Shown in pieces: positions 35,715 through 44,601 of a DNA stretch of 64,000 nucleotides. A program made the position numbers and the translations under genes. Source of the DNA: Advenella mimigardefordensis DPN7 (GTDB lineage: Bacteria; Pseudomonadota; Gammaproteobacteria; Burkholderiales; Burkholderiaceae_B). Location of the stretch: contig NZ_CP003915.1 in NCBI RefSeq assembly GCF_000521505.1, forward strand, positions 930,001 through 994,000, read 5' to 3'. The notes beneath the pieces are model-generated. The model saw only the letters and a list, made by a program, of their open reading frames with translations, was not told where the DNA came from and searched no databases. The stretch's first letter is position 1; each line of letters opens with the position of its first letter.

Positions 35715-35770
35715 TATGACGGCTGGCATATCCGCCTATAGGCTTGCGGATCTGTCCTTATAAGGCCATT

Positions 35771-35802
35771 TTTCGACTGATGCAACATTTCGACTGATGC
35801 AA
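35771..35802 (+). repeat. 15-bp direct repeat before the Bug gene
   Basis: TTTCGACTGATGCAA at 35771-35785 and again at 35788-35802 (17-base period), in the 111-base gap inside the operon, 24 bases before the Bug start. Could be replication slippage or a local regulator or sRNA site; nothing else in the window shares it that I noticed. Confidence 0.7.
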
Positions 35803-35825
35803 AATCAGCCACACAGGAGACGACG

Positions 35826-36812
35826 ATGTTCAATCATTTTTCCCGCAGCAGCCGGCTGTTTGCCGGTGCAATAACGATACTGGCGGTGGGCGTTATGCAT
35901 ACCGCAAAGGCAGCCGGTTTTCCGGATAAGCCGATTACGTTCATCAACCCTTATGCGGCCGGTGGGCCGGCTGATATTCTGGCGCGCATTGTGGCAAAGC
36001 AAATGAGTGAGGCGCTGGGTCAGAGCATCATTATTCAAAGCAAACCCGGTGGCGGTGCAAGCATCGGTGCCGAGTATGTTGCCCGCGCCAAACCCGATGG
36101 CTATACCGTGCTGTTCGGCACAGCGGCCGCGCATGTGGTAACGCCCTTGATGCAGAAGGTCCCGTATGATGGCCTCAAAGACTTCACCTTTGTCGGCATG
36201 GTCGGTAATATTCCAAATGTGTTAACGGTAGCGGCCGATTCAGGTTTGACATCAGTTGATGAGCTGATCAAGGATAGTCAGGCCAATCCTGAAAAATATA
36301 CCTATGCATCGGCTGGCAACGGTAGTTCACCGCATTTGACGGGCGAGAATTTCAAACAGAAGACGCAAGCCAGATTGCTGCACGTACCTTACAAGGGCGC
36401 AGCACCAGCGTCAACAGACCTGGCCGGCGGACTGGTGAAGGTCGGGTTTCTGAACCTGCCGGCAGTGCTGCCATTTATTAAGCAGGGCAAACTGCATGCC
36501 TTGGCGATTGCTGCAAATAAACGTTCGCCTGCCTTGCCTGATGTGCCGACGATGGATGAACTGGGCTATGACGGCTTCAAAGGGTCCAGCTGGTATAGCA
36601 TGGCCGTGCCGGCCAATACACCCAAAGACGTAGTGGATACGCTATATGGCGCATTGAAGAAAGTATCGGAAAATCCCGATACGATTGCTATGTATGAAAA
36701 GCAGGGCGTTGAACCGTTTCTGATGGACAGCAAAACGGCAAGTGACTTTGTTGCACAGGACCGGGAAAGAATAGAAAAGCTGCTGAATGCAGCCAATATC
36801 ACGAACCAATAA
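35826..36812 (+). CDS. Bug-family periplasmic solute receptor
   Basis: A 328-residue TTT receptor. Signal peptide cleaved near AKA/AG (residue 28), then FPDKPITFINPYAAGGPADI and the SKPGGGASIGAEYVARAKPDG segment near 72-90. ACAGGAGACGACG precedes the ATG. It is embedded within a CoA-ester degradation operon, so its ligand is probably the acid activated by the CoA-transferase and ligase. No TctAB nearby. Confidence 0.9.
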   Translation: MFNHFSRSSRLFAGAITILAVGVMHTAKAAGFPDKPITFINPYAAGGPADILARIVAKQMSEALGQSIIIQSKPGGGASIGAEYVARAKPDGYTVLFGTAAAHVVTPLMQKVPYDGLKDFTFVGMVGNIPNVLTVAADSGLTSVDELIKDSQANPEKYTYASAGNGSSPHLTGENFKQKTQARLLHVPYKGAAPASTDLAGGLVKVGFLNLPAVLPFIKQGKLHALAIAANKRSPALPDVPTMDELGYDGFKGSSWYSMAVPANTPKDVVDTLYGALKKVSENPDTIAMYEKQGVEPFLMDSKTASDFVAQDRERIEKLLNAANITNQ

Positions 36813-36823
36813 GGATACGACAA

Positions 36824-37582
36824 ATGTCATATGAAACGATTGCACTGACGGTAGAGGAAAATGGTGTAGCCACTGTGCTGTTAAATCGTCCGCAAAGCAG
36901 AAATGCGCTGAATGTGAAAATGTGTGCCGAACTGGTTAGCGTCACCGAGCAGATCGAACAGGATGAGCGCATCCGCGTGGTCGTTTTTCGGGGAGCGGGT
37001 CCGGCGTTTTGTGCGGGCGCTGATCTCAAAGAGCGCAAGGATATGACATTGTCCGATATGACGGCCCGGCGGGTGGCCGGCTTTGCTGCCTATGATGCGA
37101 TTGAAAAAATGTCGCGTCCTGCCATTGCGCTGGTGCACGGCCCGGCCTTCGGTTCTGGTTGTGAAATTATCGCCGCATGCGACTTTGCCTGGGCTACGCC
37201 CGAGGCCACCTTCCGCTACCCCGAAGTGAGCTGGGGTACAGTGGGTGCAACCCAGCGTATCAGCCGGATTGCCGGGGTTCGCGTCGCCAAGGAACTGCTC
37301 TTCAGTGGTCGCATTTTTGATGCGCAGGAAGCGCGCGAGTATGGCCTTATAAATCGGATCGTCCCAGCTGAGACTATCGCAGAACAACTGATGCAGATGG
37401 CAGGCGATATTGCAAATGCAAAACCGCTGACAGTCAGGCTGACCAAGCATTGCATCAATGCAGGTGTTGAGACCACCCGCGAAGGGGCCATGGCAATAGA
37501 GTTGCTGGCCATTGAAAAGAACCTGCGTCACAGTGACTGGAAGTCTGCCATCTCCACATTCGGCAGCACAAAAGGAGAATGA
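36824..37582 (+). CDS. enoyl-CoA hydratase
   Basis: A 252-residue crotonase with E134 (FRYPEVSWG) and E157 (AKELLFSG) conserved. Oxyanion-hole segments PAFCAGADLKER (60-71) and PAFGSGCEIIAACD (107-120). TGAKES-like features of HMG-CoA formation are absent, but a 3-methylglutaconyl-CoA-type hydratase is possible given the HMG-CoA-lyase-like gene downstream (inference). It ends in an ATGATCATG junction with the ligase gene. Confidence 0.92.
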   Translation: MSYETIALTVEENGVATVLLNRPQSRNALNVKMCAELVSVTEQIEQDERIRVVVFRGAGPAFCAGADLKERKDMTLSDMTARRVAGFAAYDAIEKMSRPAIALVHGPAFGSGCEIIAACDFAWATPEATFRYPEVSWGTVGATQRISRIAGVRVAKELLFSGRIFDAQEAREYGLINRIVPAETIAEQLMQMAGDIANAKPLTVRLTKHCINAGVETTREGAMAIELLAIEKNLRHSDWKSAISTFGSTKGE

Positions 37583-37584
37583 TC

Positions 37585-39216
37585 ATGTTGCCCAGAGGCA
37601 GGATCCTGAGCGAAGTGCTGGCCGAGACCGCAGCAGCCTATCCCGACCACGATGCATTTATCGATAATGATTCGCGCGAAACCTGGCGGAGCTTGTCTGT
37701 CAGGGTAGATCGAACGGCCGCTGCATTATGGCAACGTGGCGTGCGCAAGGGCGATCATGTGGCAGTGATGCTGGGCAATAGTGTGCAATGGCTGCAGACC
37801 TTCTTTGCATGCGCCCGCATCGGTGCCGTGACCGTACCCATCAATACGCGTTTTAAGCAGGAGGAACTGGCCTTCTGCCTGAAGCAGGCAGATGTGAAAA
37901 CCATCGTGTTGACAGAAACATTCCTGGGCATTGATTTTGCGGCGTTGCTGGCCGCGGTGGAGCCCGCCCTGGCGACGGGGCTGCCCGGCGAAGCGTTGCC
38001 AACGCTGACTCAGGCGCTGATGTTTGATACATCAGCCGTGCCACCCGGGGCAATCAATTTTGACCAGCTGATTGCAAGTGTGAATGATGACGATATCGAA
38101 GCCTGCCAGACACAAAGCGGCACAGTCAGCCCGGATGATATCCTGCTGATTCAATATACTTCCGGCACAACGTCATTTCCAAAAGGCGTCATGCTCAGCC
38201 ACGACAATATGCTCTCGGACGCGTACGCGGTATCGCTGCGTATGGGTATTAAGCCAGAGGACCGCTATTTCAGTATCCGGCCGTTCTTCCATGTGGCCGG
38301 CTCTACCTTATCGATACTGGTGTCCCTGAGTACCGGCTGCTGTTTGCTTACCTTGCCCAAATTCGATGTGTCGCTTGCGCTGGCCATGCTGCAGCGGGAG
38401 AAGTGTACGCTCACTTCAGGCAACGACACAATTTTTCTGATGCTGATGGGTCATCCGGAATTTGATGCATCGACCTTGCATTTGCGTGGTGGGTGGGCCG
38501 CCGCCGGTCCCGAGGTGATGCAGAAAATTCATGATCAGATGAACGTGCCGCATCTGTGCAATGCCTATGGGCTGTCGGAAGCCTCGCCCAATGTGGTCAT
38601 GTCCGGCTGGGATGATCCTTTGCCGTTGCGTACTGAAGGCTGGGCGCTACCGCACACGGGGGTGCGGGTACGGATCATCGACGCGAACACAAGTGAAATT
38701 TTACCGCCAGGCGAGGCCGGCGAGATTCAGGTTAAGGGGTGGAGTGTGATGCACGGGTATTACAACATGCCCGACGTGACCGCCCGCACGTTCACCGAGG
38801 ACGGCTGGCTTAAGACCGGGGACCTGGGCAAAATGGATCGGGCCGGGCGCCTGAAGATGGTGGGACGTTTAAAGGACATCTTTCGGGTTGGGGGCGAGAA
38901 CGTGGCCCCTACGGAAGTTGAGGGATTTATTCTGCTGCACGAAGCGATCGCACTGGCTCAGGTGGTGGGCGTGCCCGACGAGCGACTGGGCGAGGTACCG
39001 GCCGCTTTCGTGGTTCTGAAACAGGGTTATAGCTGCACGCCGGATGAGCTGATTGCCTGGTGTAAGCCGCGTATTGCAAATTTCAAGGTGCCACGCTACG
39101 TTCGGGTGGTGGACAGTTTCGAGGATATCGGTATGACCGGCAGTTCAAAAGTACAGAAAAACAAACTGCGAGCACATGCCATCAGCCTGCTGGGCCTGGC
39201 GGAGTCAGCAAAATGA
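37585..39216 (+). CDS. AMP-forming acyl-CoA ligase
   Basis: A 543-residue ANL-superfamily ligase: acid + ATP + CoA to acyl-CoA + AMP + PPi. P-loop YTSGTTSFPKGVMLSH (near 190-205), NAYGLSEASPN, TGDLGKMD, hinge GRLKDIFRVGGENVAP, and the C-terminal catalytic Lys region TGSSKVQKNKL. The ATG at 37585 is preferred because AAAGGAG lies 8 bases upstream; ATG 37579 overlaps the previous stop but is too close to it. Substrate may be a branched or terpenoid acid given the neighbouring lyase (inference). Overlaps the lyase gene by four bases. Confidence 0.92.
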   Translation: MLPRGRILSEVLAETAAAYPDHDAFIDNDSRETWRSLSVRVDRTAAALWQRGVRKGDHVAVMLGNSVQWLQTFFACARIGAVTVPINTRFKQEELAFCLKQADVKTIVLTETFLGIDFAALLAAVEPALATGLPGEALPTLTQALMFDTSAVPPGAINFDQLIASVNDDDIEACQTQSGTVSPDDILLIQYTSGTTSFPKGVMLSHDNMLSDAYAVSLRMGIKPEDRYFSIRPFFHVAGSTLSILVSLSTGCCLLTLPKFDVSLALAMLQREKCTLTSGNDTIFLMLMGHPEFDASTLHLRGGWAAAGPEVMQKIHDQMNVPHLCNAYGLSEASPNVVMSGWDDPLPLRTEGWALPHTGVRVRIIDANTSEILPPGEAGEIQVKGWSVMHGYYNMPDVTARTFTEDGWLKTGDLGKMDRAGRLKMVGRLKDIFRVGGENVAPTEVEGFILLHEAIALAQVVGVPDERLGEVPAAFVVLKQGYSCTPDELIAWCKPRIANFKVPRYVRVVDSFEDIGMTGSSKVQKNKLRAHAISLLGLAESAK

Positions 39217-40157
39217 GCGAAATCGTTATTTGTGAATGCTTTGCCCGGGATGGCCTGCAACACGAGCCTGTCATGTTGCCACTGGCCACCAAAATCGCTC
39301 TGATCGATCGCTTTACCGATATGGGACTGACCCGGATCGAAGCCACGTCCTATTCCAATCCCAAGGTGATTCCGCAGTTTGCCGATGCCAGCGACGTCCT
39401 CGCAGGCATTCGCAGGGCACCCGGCGTGTTCTACAAGGCAACCTGCGCCAACGTGCGGGCCGTGGAGCGCGCGCTGATCGATTCTGGCAAGGGCTTTGGG
39501 GCCAACGAGATCAGCCTGCTGGTCTCGGCCACCGATAGCCATTCGCTGAAAAACCTGAAGCGCACGCGCGCCGACCAGTGGCAGAATATTGCGGACATGG
39601 TTGCTGCTGCCAGCGGTCAATATCGTCTGGTGGGCACGATTTCCATGGCGTTTGGCTGTCCATTTGAAGGACGGGTCAGCGAATCGGACGTGCTGAAGGA
39701 CGTGGAAAAGTTCAGTAATGCCGGTGTGGAACTGGTGGCGCTGGGCGATACCACGGGCATGGCGGTGCCGGCAGCAACGCAGCGGCTGTTCAGCGCCGTG
39801 CTTCGCGAGTTCCCGCAAATTGTACCGGTTGCGCATTTTCATGACTCCCGGGGCACGGGTATGGTCAATTACCTGGCTGCCTATGAGAGCGGCGTGCGGT
39901 ATTTTGATTGCTCTATGGGAGGCGTAGGTGGCCATCCAACCGAGGTGAAATATGGCGGCGGCTTTACCGGCAATGTCTGCACCGAAGACTGGGTTAATCT
40001 GCTTGAGTCCATGGGCGTGAACACGGGCATCGATCTGCAGCGCCTGCTGGAAGGCTCCGCGTATTGCGAATCTGTGCTGGGACGAGCCCTGCATTCGAAA
40101 GTGGCCTTGAGCGGGCTTAATCCGTTGCTGAAATCGACCGCAAGGCAGGCCAGCTGA
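39213..40157 (+). CDS. HMG-CoA-lyase-like DRE-TIM metallolyase with altered catalytic loop
   Basis: A 314-residue TIM-barrel lyase. Metal and substrate residues are present: RDGLQHE (R12, D13), IEATSYSNPKVIPQFAD, and HFHDSRG (H208, H210). Canonical HMG-CoA lyases (to acetyl-CoA + acetoacetate) carry a catalytic Cys in GGCPYAxGASGN; here the loop reads GGHPTEVKYGGGFTGN, His241 replacing Cys. A Cys256 occurs further on in NVCTED. It may cleave a different 3-hydroxyacyl-CoA, or the Cys256 may substitute. Last gene of the operon. ATGAGC start overlaps the ligase stop. Confidence 0.85.
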   Translation: MSEIVICECFARDGLQHEPVMLPLATKIALIDRFTDMGLTRIEATSYSNPKVIPQFADASDVLAGIRRAPGVFYKATCANVRAVERALIDSGKGFGANEISLLVSATDSHSLKNLKRTRADQWQNIADMVAAASGQYRLVGTISMAFGCPFEGRVSESDVLKDVEKFSNAGVELVALGDTTGMAVPAATQRLFSAVLREFPQIVPVAHFHDSRGTGMVNYLAAYESGVRYFDCSMGGVGGHPTEVKYGGGFTGNVCTEDWVNLLESMGVNTGIDLQRLLEGSAYCESVLGRALHSKVALSGLNPLLKSTARQAS

Positions 40158-40177
40158 TTCCGGCGGTCGCTTGCGTT

Positions 40178-40196
40178 GCGGACGGCAGCCGTCCGC
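40178..40196. terminator. hairpin between convergent operons
   Basis: GCGGACGGC (40178-40186) / GCCGTCCGC (40188-40196), perfect 9-bp arms around one base, 21 bases after the lyase stop and before the convergent oxidoreductase end. No T-run follows on either strand. Confidence 0.45.
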
Positions 40197-40244
40197 GCCC
40201 CGGGCTTAAATGTGAGATGTATAACGGGACGACGGCTGTGGCTA

Positions 40245-41360
40245 TCAGGAAAACCGTGCCGGCGACAGACCTTGATACCGCGGATTCTCTGCATTGTCGG
40301 CAATCACCTCTGCCAGATACTGGCCCGAGGCCGGCCCCAACTGGAAGCCGCTGGATGAAAAACCACAAGCGTAATATAAATTATCCACCGAGGCACTGGG
40401 CCCGATGATGCAGGTGTGGTCTGGCGCATAGCCATCAATCCCGGACCAGGCCCGGGTAATGCTCACATTGTTGAGAAATGGAAACAGATCGGTCACGATG
40501 CGGGCGCTGTTGGCTAATCGTGAAAAATCCAGCTCTGCGTAATTTTGTCCGGTATCGGCGTCACATTCCAGCGCGCCGCCGATCACCACGGTGCCATTGG
40601 CAAACTGCTTGAACGACAGGCCGCGACTGGTCGCGCCCAATACCGGATTGATAAAGTGGGGCACGCGCTGAGTCACCATGAGCATCAGGCCGCCGGGCGT
40701 GACCGGTATCTCGTCGCCACAAAGGCGCGCCAGTTCCGGGGTCCAGGCGCCGGCGCACAGCAGCAGTTTTTCGCCGACGATGGTTTGTTCTGGCGTGCTG
40801 ACGCGCCAGTGATTGCCGCTATGTTCTATCGCCTTCACAGGTGATTGTTCCCGGATGTCTGCGTGCAGCAGGCGAGCCTGCCGGGCAAATGCCTGTACGA
40901 TCAGGTAGGGGAAGGCAAAGCCATCGGTGCTAACCCACAGCGCACCCTGAACGTGCGCGGCAATGGCCGGCACGATTTGTCTTACCTGATCCTGGTCTAT
41001 CAGTTTTTCGTGGTCAAATCCGTGCCGCGCAAGTAAATTGTGGCGTTCCTGCAGTTTTTGCATGTCCTGCACGGATTCGGCTACCTTGATTTGTCCCGTT
41101 CGAACAAAGGCACCGTCAAAACCATGCAGAAAATCAAGCGTTTGCCATAATTCGGAGGACGCCAGCGAAAGGGGGATCTCCGGTACTACCCGTCCCAGCG
41201 TTCGCACGCCGCCGGCGTTCACGCCCGAGGCGCTGCGTCCGCAGTAATCGCGTTCAAGAAGGACGACCGAGAGCCCTTTCTTTGCCAGGAAATAGGCCGA
41301 GGCAACGCCATGAATACCCCCGCCGACAATAATCACATCACATTTGGCATGGAGGTTCAT
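40245..41360 (-). CDS. FAD-dependent oxidoreductase, D-amino-acid oxidase/glycine-sarcosine oxidase fold
   Basis: A 371-residue DAO-family flavoprotein. The FAD motif GGGIHGVASAYFLAKKG lies near residues 13-29, VLLERDYCGRSASG follows, and the C-terminal ENPRYQGLSPARF tail and ACGFSSSGFQLGP (about 331-343) match the sarcosine/D-amino acid dehydrogenase branch. It should oxidise a primary or secondary amine C-N bond. Last gene in the minus-strand cluster that begins with the Pot-type importer; a second DAO-family subunit is encoded at 43479. Confidence 0.9.
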   Translation of the reverse strand: MNLHAKCDVIIVGGGIHGVASAYFLAKKGLSVVLLERDYCGRSASGVNAGGVRTLGRVVPEIPLSLASSELWQTLDFLHGFDGAFVRTGQIKVAESVQDMQKLQERHNLLARHGFDHEKLIDQDQVRQIVPAIAAHVQGALWVSTDGFAFPYLIVQAFARQARLLHADIREQSPVKAIEHSGNHWRVSTPEQTIVGEKLLLCAGAWTPELARLCGDEIPVTPGGLMLMVTQRVPHFINPVLGATSRGLSFKQFANGTVVIGGALECDADTGQNYAELDFSRLANSARIVTDLFPFLNNVSITRAWSGIDGYAPDHTCIIGPSASVDNLYYACGFSSSGFQLGPASGQYLAEVIADNAENPRYQGLSPARFS

Positions 41361-41381
41361 GCGTTGCCCCTGACCCTGTCG

Positions 41382-41735
41382 TTACGCAGCTGCCGAGACG
41401 ATGATCTCAACCAGCAGCTTGGGTGCTGCCAGTTTGGATTCGCCGGTGGCGCGGGTGGGGGCCGTACCTTCGGGCAACCAGTTATCCCAGACTTCGTTCA
41501 TGCCTGCAAAATCCCGGTCAATGTCCTTGAGCCAGATTTGTGCAGTCAGGATTTTATCCTTGGAAGAACCGTGGGCTTCCAGATGTTTTTCAATTTTCGC
41601 CAGAATGCTGCGCGTCTGACCCTGAACGTCCTCGTCGGGATTATCGGCAGTCAGTCCGCTCAGAAAAATAATGCCGTTGTATTTAACGACGCGGCTCATC
41701 CGCTTGTTGGTTTCGAAACGTTCTATGGTTGACAT
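41382..41735 (-). CDS. RidA family (reactive imine/enamine deaminase)
   Basis: A 117-residue YjgF/YER057c/UK114-family protein. RidA trimers hydrolyse 2-imino/enamino acids to keto acids. The fold is recognisable from ILAKIEKHLEAHGSSKDKILTAQIWLKDI and MNEVWDNWLPEGTAPTRATG, the latter with the Arg expected in the pocket. AGGAGT precedes the ATG. It sits between two FAD amine oxidoreductases, whose imine products it would clear. Confidence 0.92.
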   Translation of the reverse strand: MSTIERFETNKRMSRVVKYNGIIFLSGLTADNPDEDVQGQTRSILAKIEKHLEAHGSSKDKILTAQIWLKDIDRDFAGMNEVWDNWLPEGTAPTRATGESKLAAPKLLVEIIVSAAA

Positions 41736-41755
41736 CGTTTACTCCTGTGAAAAAA

Positions 41756-43147
41756 TCAGTTTTCGGAATCGGTGGCGCAAGCCAGCTCTGCCAGTGTAAC
41801 CGGCTTGAGCGGTGCGCGGATGCGATAGTAGCCCACCTGGTCGTGTGCAACATTCAACTGGTCGGCAATGACCTCTGTGACAGTCAGACCGCAAAGGCGG
41901 CCCTGGCACGGCCCCATGCCGCAGCGACTGAATGACTTGGCCTGGTTCGGTCCCATGCAGCCTTGCCTGACGAAGTCGCGGATTTGTCCGGCAGTCACTT
42001 CCTCGCAGCGGCAGACGATGGTGTCGTCTTGCGGAAGCCGGTTCTCGCGTTTGGGCAGATAGGCAGCATCCAGAAACGGACGCAGTGCCATGTCTTTTTT
42101 CAATTGTGATTGCAGCGGCACGCTGCGGTTTGCCAGTGAGTCTGCCTGGGCCGGATTTAACTGGGCGTCTACTGCCAGTGCGGCCAGTTCGCCGCGGGTG
42201 ACGGCCGCCTGGGCGCCGGCGATGCCCTGGCCGTCACCGGCAAGATAAATGCCATCCAGTTCGTGCAGCCGGCCCCAGCCGTCTGTCTTGGGAATCCAGC
42301 ACGCGCCGGTATCAGACCAGTCGTGTGCGGCGCGCAGCAGCCAGGTAAATTGCGTATTGGGCACCACCCCCTGGTGCAGCAGAACCAGGCTGGTTTCCAG
42401 CTCATGGGTCTGTCCCTGATGTTCAAAGGCGATGGAACGCACGCTGCTCTGCCCGTTTATGCGCAGTTTCTGCACGCCGCGATAGAAAGGGATTTTTTTT
42501 GCCTTAATGGCATTGATCATGGACAGGCCCTTGCGGATGTCCTTGAACGCGGCCAGCCCGCCAAGCAACGCCGGGCCGGCCTGAAAAATATCCCGGCCCG
42601 AACTGGTGTCCAGCACCGCCGCAATCTGCACATTGGCGCGCAGATATTGCCAGCAAATCAGATACAACAGAGGGCCGCAACCCGCAATCACCACGGGTGC
42701 TGCCGGTACGGTACCGGCTCCTTTGAGCAGGACCTGCGCGGCGCCGGCGCCCATCACACCAGGCAGCGTCCAGCCCGGAATGGGGAAGGGGCGTTCCATG
42801 GCGCCGGTGGCCAGAATCACGGCGTCGGCGGTCAGGGAGTACGACTTGCCCTGATGCAGATAATGCAGCTGGCGCTCGCGGGTGAGGTTCCAGACGGTTG
42901 CGCCGCGCAGATGTTGGGCACCGCTGGCAGCAAACTGCCCGGCCACGCTCGCGCCTGCAGTGTAGTCCGGGCCCAGAATATCGGCAAGGCCGGAAGTGGT
43001 GTGGGTGATATTGCGCCAGATCTGTCCGCCGGCTTGTGGCTGTTCGTCCAGCACGATGACCGAGTGCTTAAGGCTTGTCAGTCTGGCAGCGGCAATCATG
43101 CCGGCAGGTCCGGCACCGATGATGGCGACATTTGTGTGTGTACTCAT
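41756..43147 (-). CDS. opine/amine oxidase alpha-like subunit: NAD(P)/FAD fold plus BFD-like [2Fe-2S]
   Basis: A 463-residue OoxA/HcnB-type protein: N-terminal pyridine-nucleotide-disulfide fold with GAGPAGMIAAARL (11-23) and ATGAMERPFPIPGWTLPGV, then a C-terminal BFD-like [2Fe-2S] domain with VCRCEEVTAGQI and RCGMGPCQGRLCG. Such subunits form heterotrimers with a small 2Fe-2S protein (43144) and a DAO-type subunit (43479), as in octopine oxidase, hydroxyproline dehydrogenase and HCN synthase. ATG at 43147 overlaps the preceding small gene's stop. HCN synthesis is unlikely with a transporter and RidA present. Confidence 0.9.
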   Translation of the reverse strand: MSTHTNVAIIGAGPAGMIAAARLTSLKHSVIVLDEQPQAGGQIWRNITHTTSGLADILGPDYTAGASVAGQFAASGAQHLRGATVWNLTRERQLHYLHQGKSYSLTADAVILATGAMERPFPIPGWTLPGVMGAGAAQVLLKGAGTVPAAPVVIAGCGPLLYLICWQYLRANVQIAAVLDTSSGRDIFQAGPALLGGLAAFKDIRKGLSMINAIKAKKIPFYRGVQKLRINGQSSVRSIAFEHQGQTHELETSLVLLHQGVVPNTQFTWLLRAAHDWSDTGACWIPKTDGWGRLHELDGIYLAGDGQGIAGAQAAVTRGELAALAVDAQLNPAQADSLANRSVPLQSQLKKDMALRPFLDAAYLPKRENRLPQDDTIVCRCEEVTAGQIRDFVRQGCMGPNQAKSFSRCGMGPCQGRLCGLTVTEVIADQLNVAHDQVGYYRIRAPLKPVTLAELACATDSEN

Positions 43148-43482
43148 TGCGCTTCACCTGTCTGGATCACGGTAAACGTAGTCTGGCCCCGCTGCATCCG
43201 GATGACCATGCCGTCTTCGATGGTGGTCATGCAGCTTTGCCGATTCTGTACGCCATTGATCTGCACCAGGCACTCGAAGCACACACCCATCTGGCAGTAC
43301 GGCGCGCGCGGCTGGCCGCTGACGGGCGAGTCACGAAAATGCAGCACCTGGTTCTGCATCAGGGCTGCCGCCACAGTGATACCCCTGGGCGCGTGCAATT
43401 GCCTGCCTTCAAAGTCAAAGGTGACGGTTTGGGCAGCGTCACCGCTGTTTATCGGTACGGTTCTGAAAAGTACGGTGTTCAT
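43144..43482 (-). CDS. small [2Fe-2S] subunit of opine/amine oxidase
   Basis: A 112-residue ferredoxin-like subunit. Cys63-x4-Cys68-x2-Cys71 and Cys84 (PYCQMGVCFEC, then RQSCMT) form a plant-type 2Fe-2S centre, as in HcnA and the small subunit of proline/opine dehydrogenases. ATGA overlaps on both sides (43479-43482 with the DAO subunit, 43144-43147 with the alpha-like subunit), showing tight stoichiometric coupling of three subunits. Confidence 0.92.
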   Translation of the reverse strand: MNTVLFRTVPINSGDAAQTVTFDFEGRQLHAPRGITVAAALMQNQVLHFRDSPVSGQPRAPYCQMGVCFECLVQINGVQNRQSCMTTIEDGMVIRMQRGQTTFTVIQTGEAQ

Positions 43483-44600
43483 GATTGGGCTCTGGTCAAA
43501 GTGTCGAAGCGCTGGCTGCTAAAGGGGGCGATGGTTTGGGCTGAGGTGCCGCGCAGAATCCAGTCGGGAATAGTAAAAACATGATTGGCCGCCAGTGTGA
43601 TGCCGCTGTGGCAGGTCACGACGTAGGCCCCAGGCATCTGGGACGATTCCTGATAGATCGGCATGCCGTCAGGCGACATGATGCGCAGCGCGGCCCAGCA
43701 GCGGATGATGCGCATGTCGGCCAGCGCAGGGAAATAATCGATGGCGCGGCGGGCGATGCCCTGCTGTAATGACAATCGTGTTGTATCGTCATAGCCTACG
43801 TCTTCCAGTGAATCACCGATCTGGATCGTGCCCTCATTGGTCTGGCGCACGTGCATGGTGGGATAGGACAGGAACGGGGCGCAGCGCTCGCCGATCATGA
43901 CCTGGCCCTGGTTCGGTTCGACCGGCACGTGCAGGCCAACAAGACTTCCCAGTCGCTTGTTGCCCAGGCCCGCACACAGCACCACCTTTTTGCCGGCATA
44001 CTTTTCACCGGCGCGGGTGGTGACGATGAAGCTGCCCGACTCATAATCGATATGTTCCACCGGGTTGTTGTAGCGATAGTCCACACCCAGCTGGCGTGCG
44101 CCTTGCTGCAAGGCGGGCAATAGCTTCAAGGGGTTGGCATGGCCGTCCATGGGCGTATAACAGGCGCCGATGACTTTGGGGCCGATAGCCGGAATATATT
44201 TGCGTACCTCTGCCGGTGACATAAAGGTATAGTCATACTTTTCTTCGACCGAAGCCTGGACGTTGCGCATCAGTTGCTGTCGTTCATCCAGGTCGGCCTG
44301 ATTGGTAAAGAAAACGAAGCCACCTGGCTGCTGCAGGTAAGGATCAATACCGGTGCGTTCCGTGAGTTCACTGGCCAGTGCAGGCCAGTGGCGGGCCGAT
44401 TGCAGGGTCCAGCGGGTGTAGGGCGAGAAGCCGTGGCCCTTTCCCTGCACCCATACCAGTCCGAAATTACCCCTGGAGGCACGAAAGGCAACATCGCCTT
44501 CATCAAGCATGAGCACTTTTGCATGTTGACGGGCCAGGCCATAGGCAACGCTTGAGCCCACGATCCCGCCGCCGATCACAATTATATCTGTGTTGTACAT
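43479..44600 (-). CDS. opine/amine oxidase beta-like subunit (DAO-type FAD protein)
   Basis: A 373-residue FAD subunit of the OoxB/HcnC/sarcosine oxidase beta type. FAD motif GGGIVGSSVAYGLARQ (10-25), RASRGNFGLVWVQGKG, and the C-terminal THCHSGITLAANH-like segment (VVTCHSGITLA). ATG 44600 is preferred, with GGAAAAGG upstream; the frame continues to a TTG at 44615 that would put the ribosome site inside. It overlaps the small 2Fe-2S gene by ATGA and lies two bases after the Pot-type permease stop. Confidence 0.92.
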   Translation of the reverse strand: MYNTDIIVIGGGIVGSSVAYGLARQHAKVLMLDEGDVAFRASRGNFGLVWVQGKGHGFSPYTRWTLQSARHWPALASELTERTGIDPYLQQPGGFVFFTNQADLDERQQLMRNVQASVEEKYDYTFMSPAEVRKYIPAIGPKVIGACYTPMDGHANPLKLLPALQQGARQLGVDYRYNNPVEHIDYESGSFIVTTRAGEKYAGKKVVLCAGLGNKRLGSLVGLHVPVEPNQGQVMIGERCAPFLSYPTMHVRQTNEGTIQIGDSLEDVGYDDTTRLSLQQGIARRAIDYFPALADMRIIRCWAALRIMSPDGMPIYQESSQMPGAYVVTCHSGITLAANHVFTIPDWILRGTSAQTIAPFSSQRFDTLTRAQS

Positions 44601-44601
44601 T

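Noticed and set aside
39096..40094. 332-codon minus-strand frame opposite the lyase gene
   Set aside because: The plus strand encodes a clear DRE-TIM lyase with metal ligands; the opposite frame has no recognisable domain.
42263..43522. 419-codon plus-strand open frame across the oxidase subunits
   Set aside because: Antisense to two genes with intact FAD and Fe-S motifs; composition and lack of motifs show a shadow frame.
41756..44600. Hydrogen cyanide synthase (hcnABC)
   Set aside because: Subunit types fit, but the order, the linked importer, RidA and the OccR-like regulator argue for amine or opine oxidation instead.
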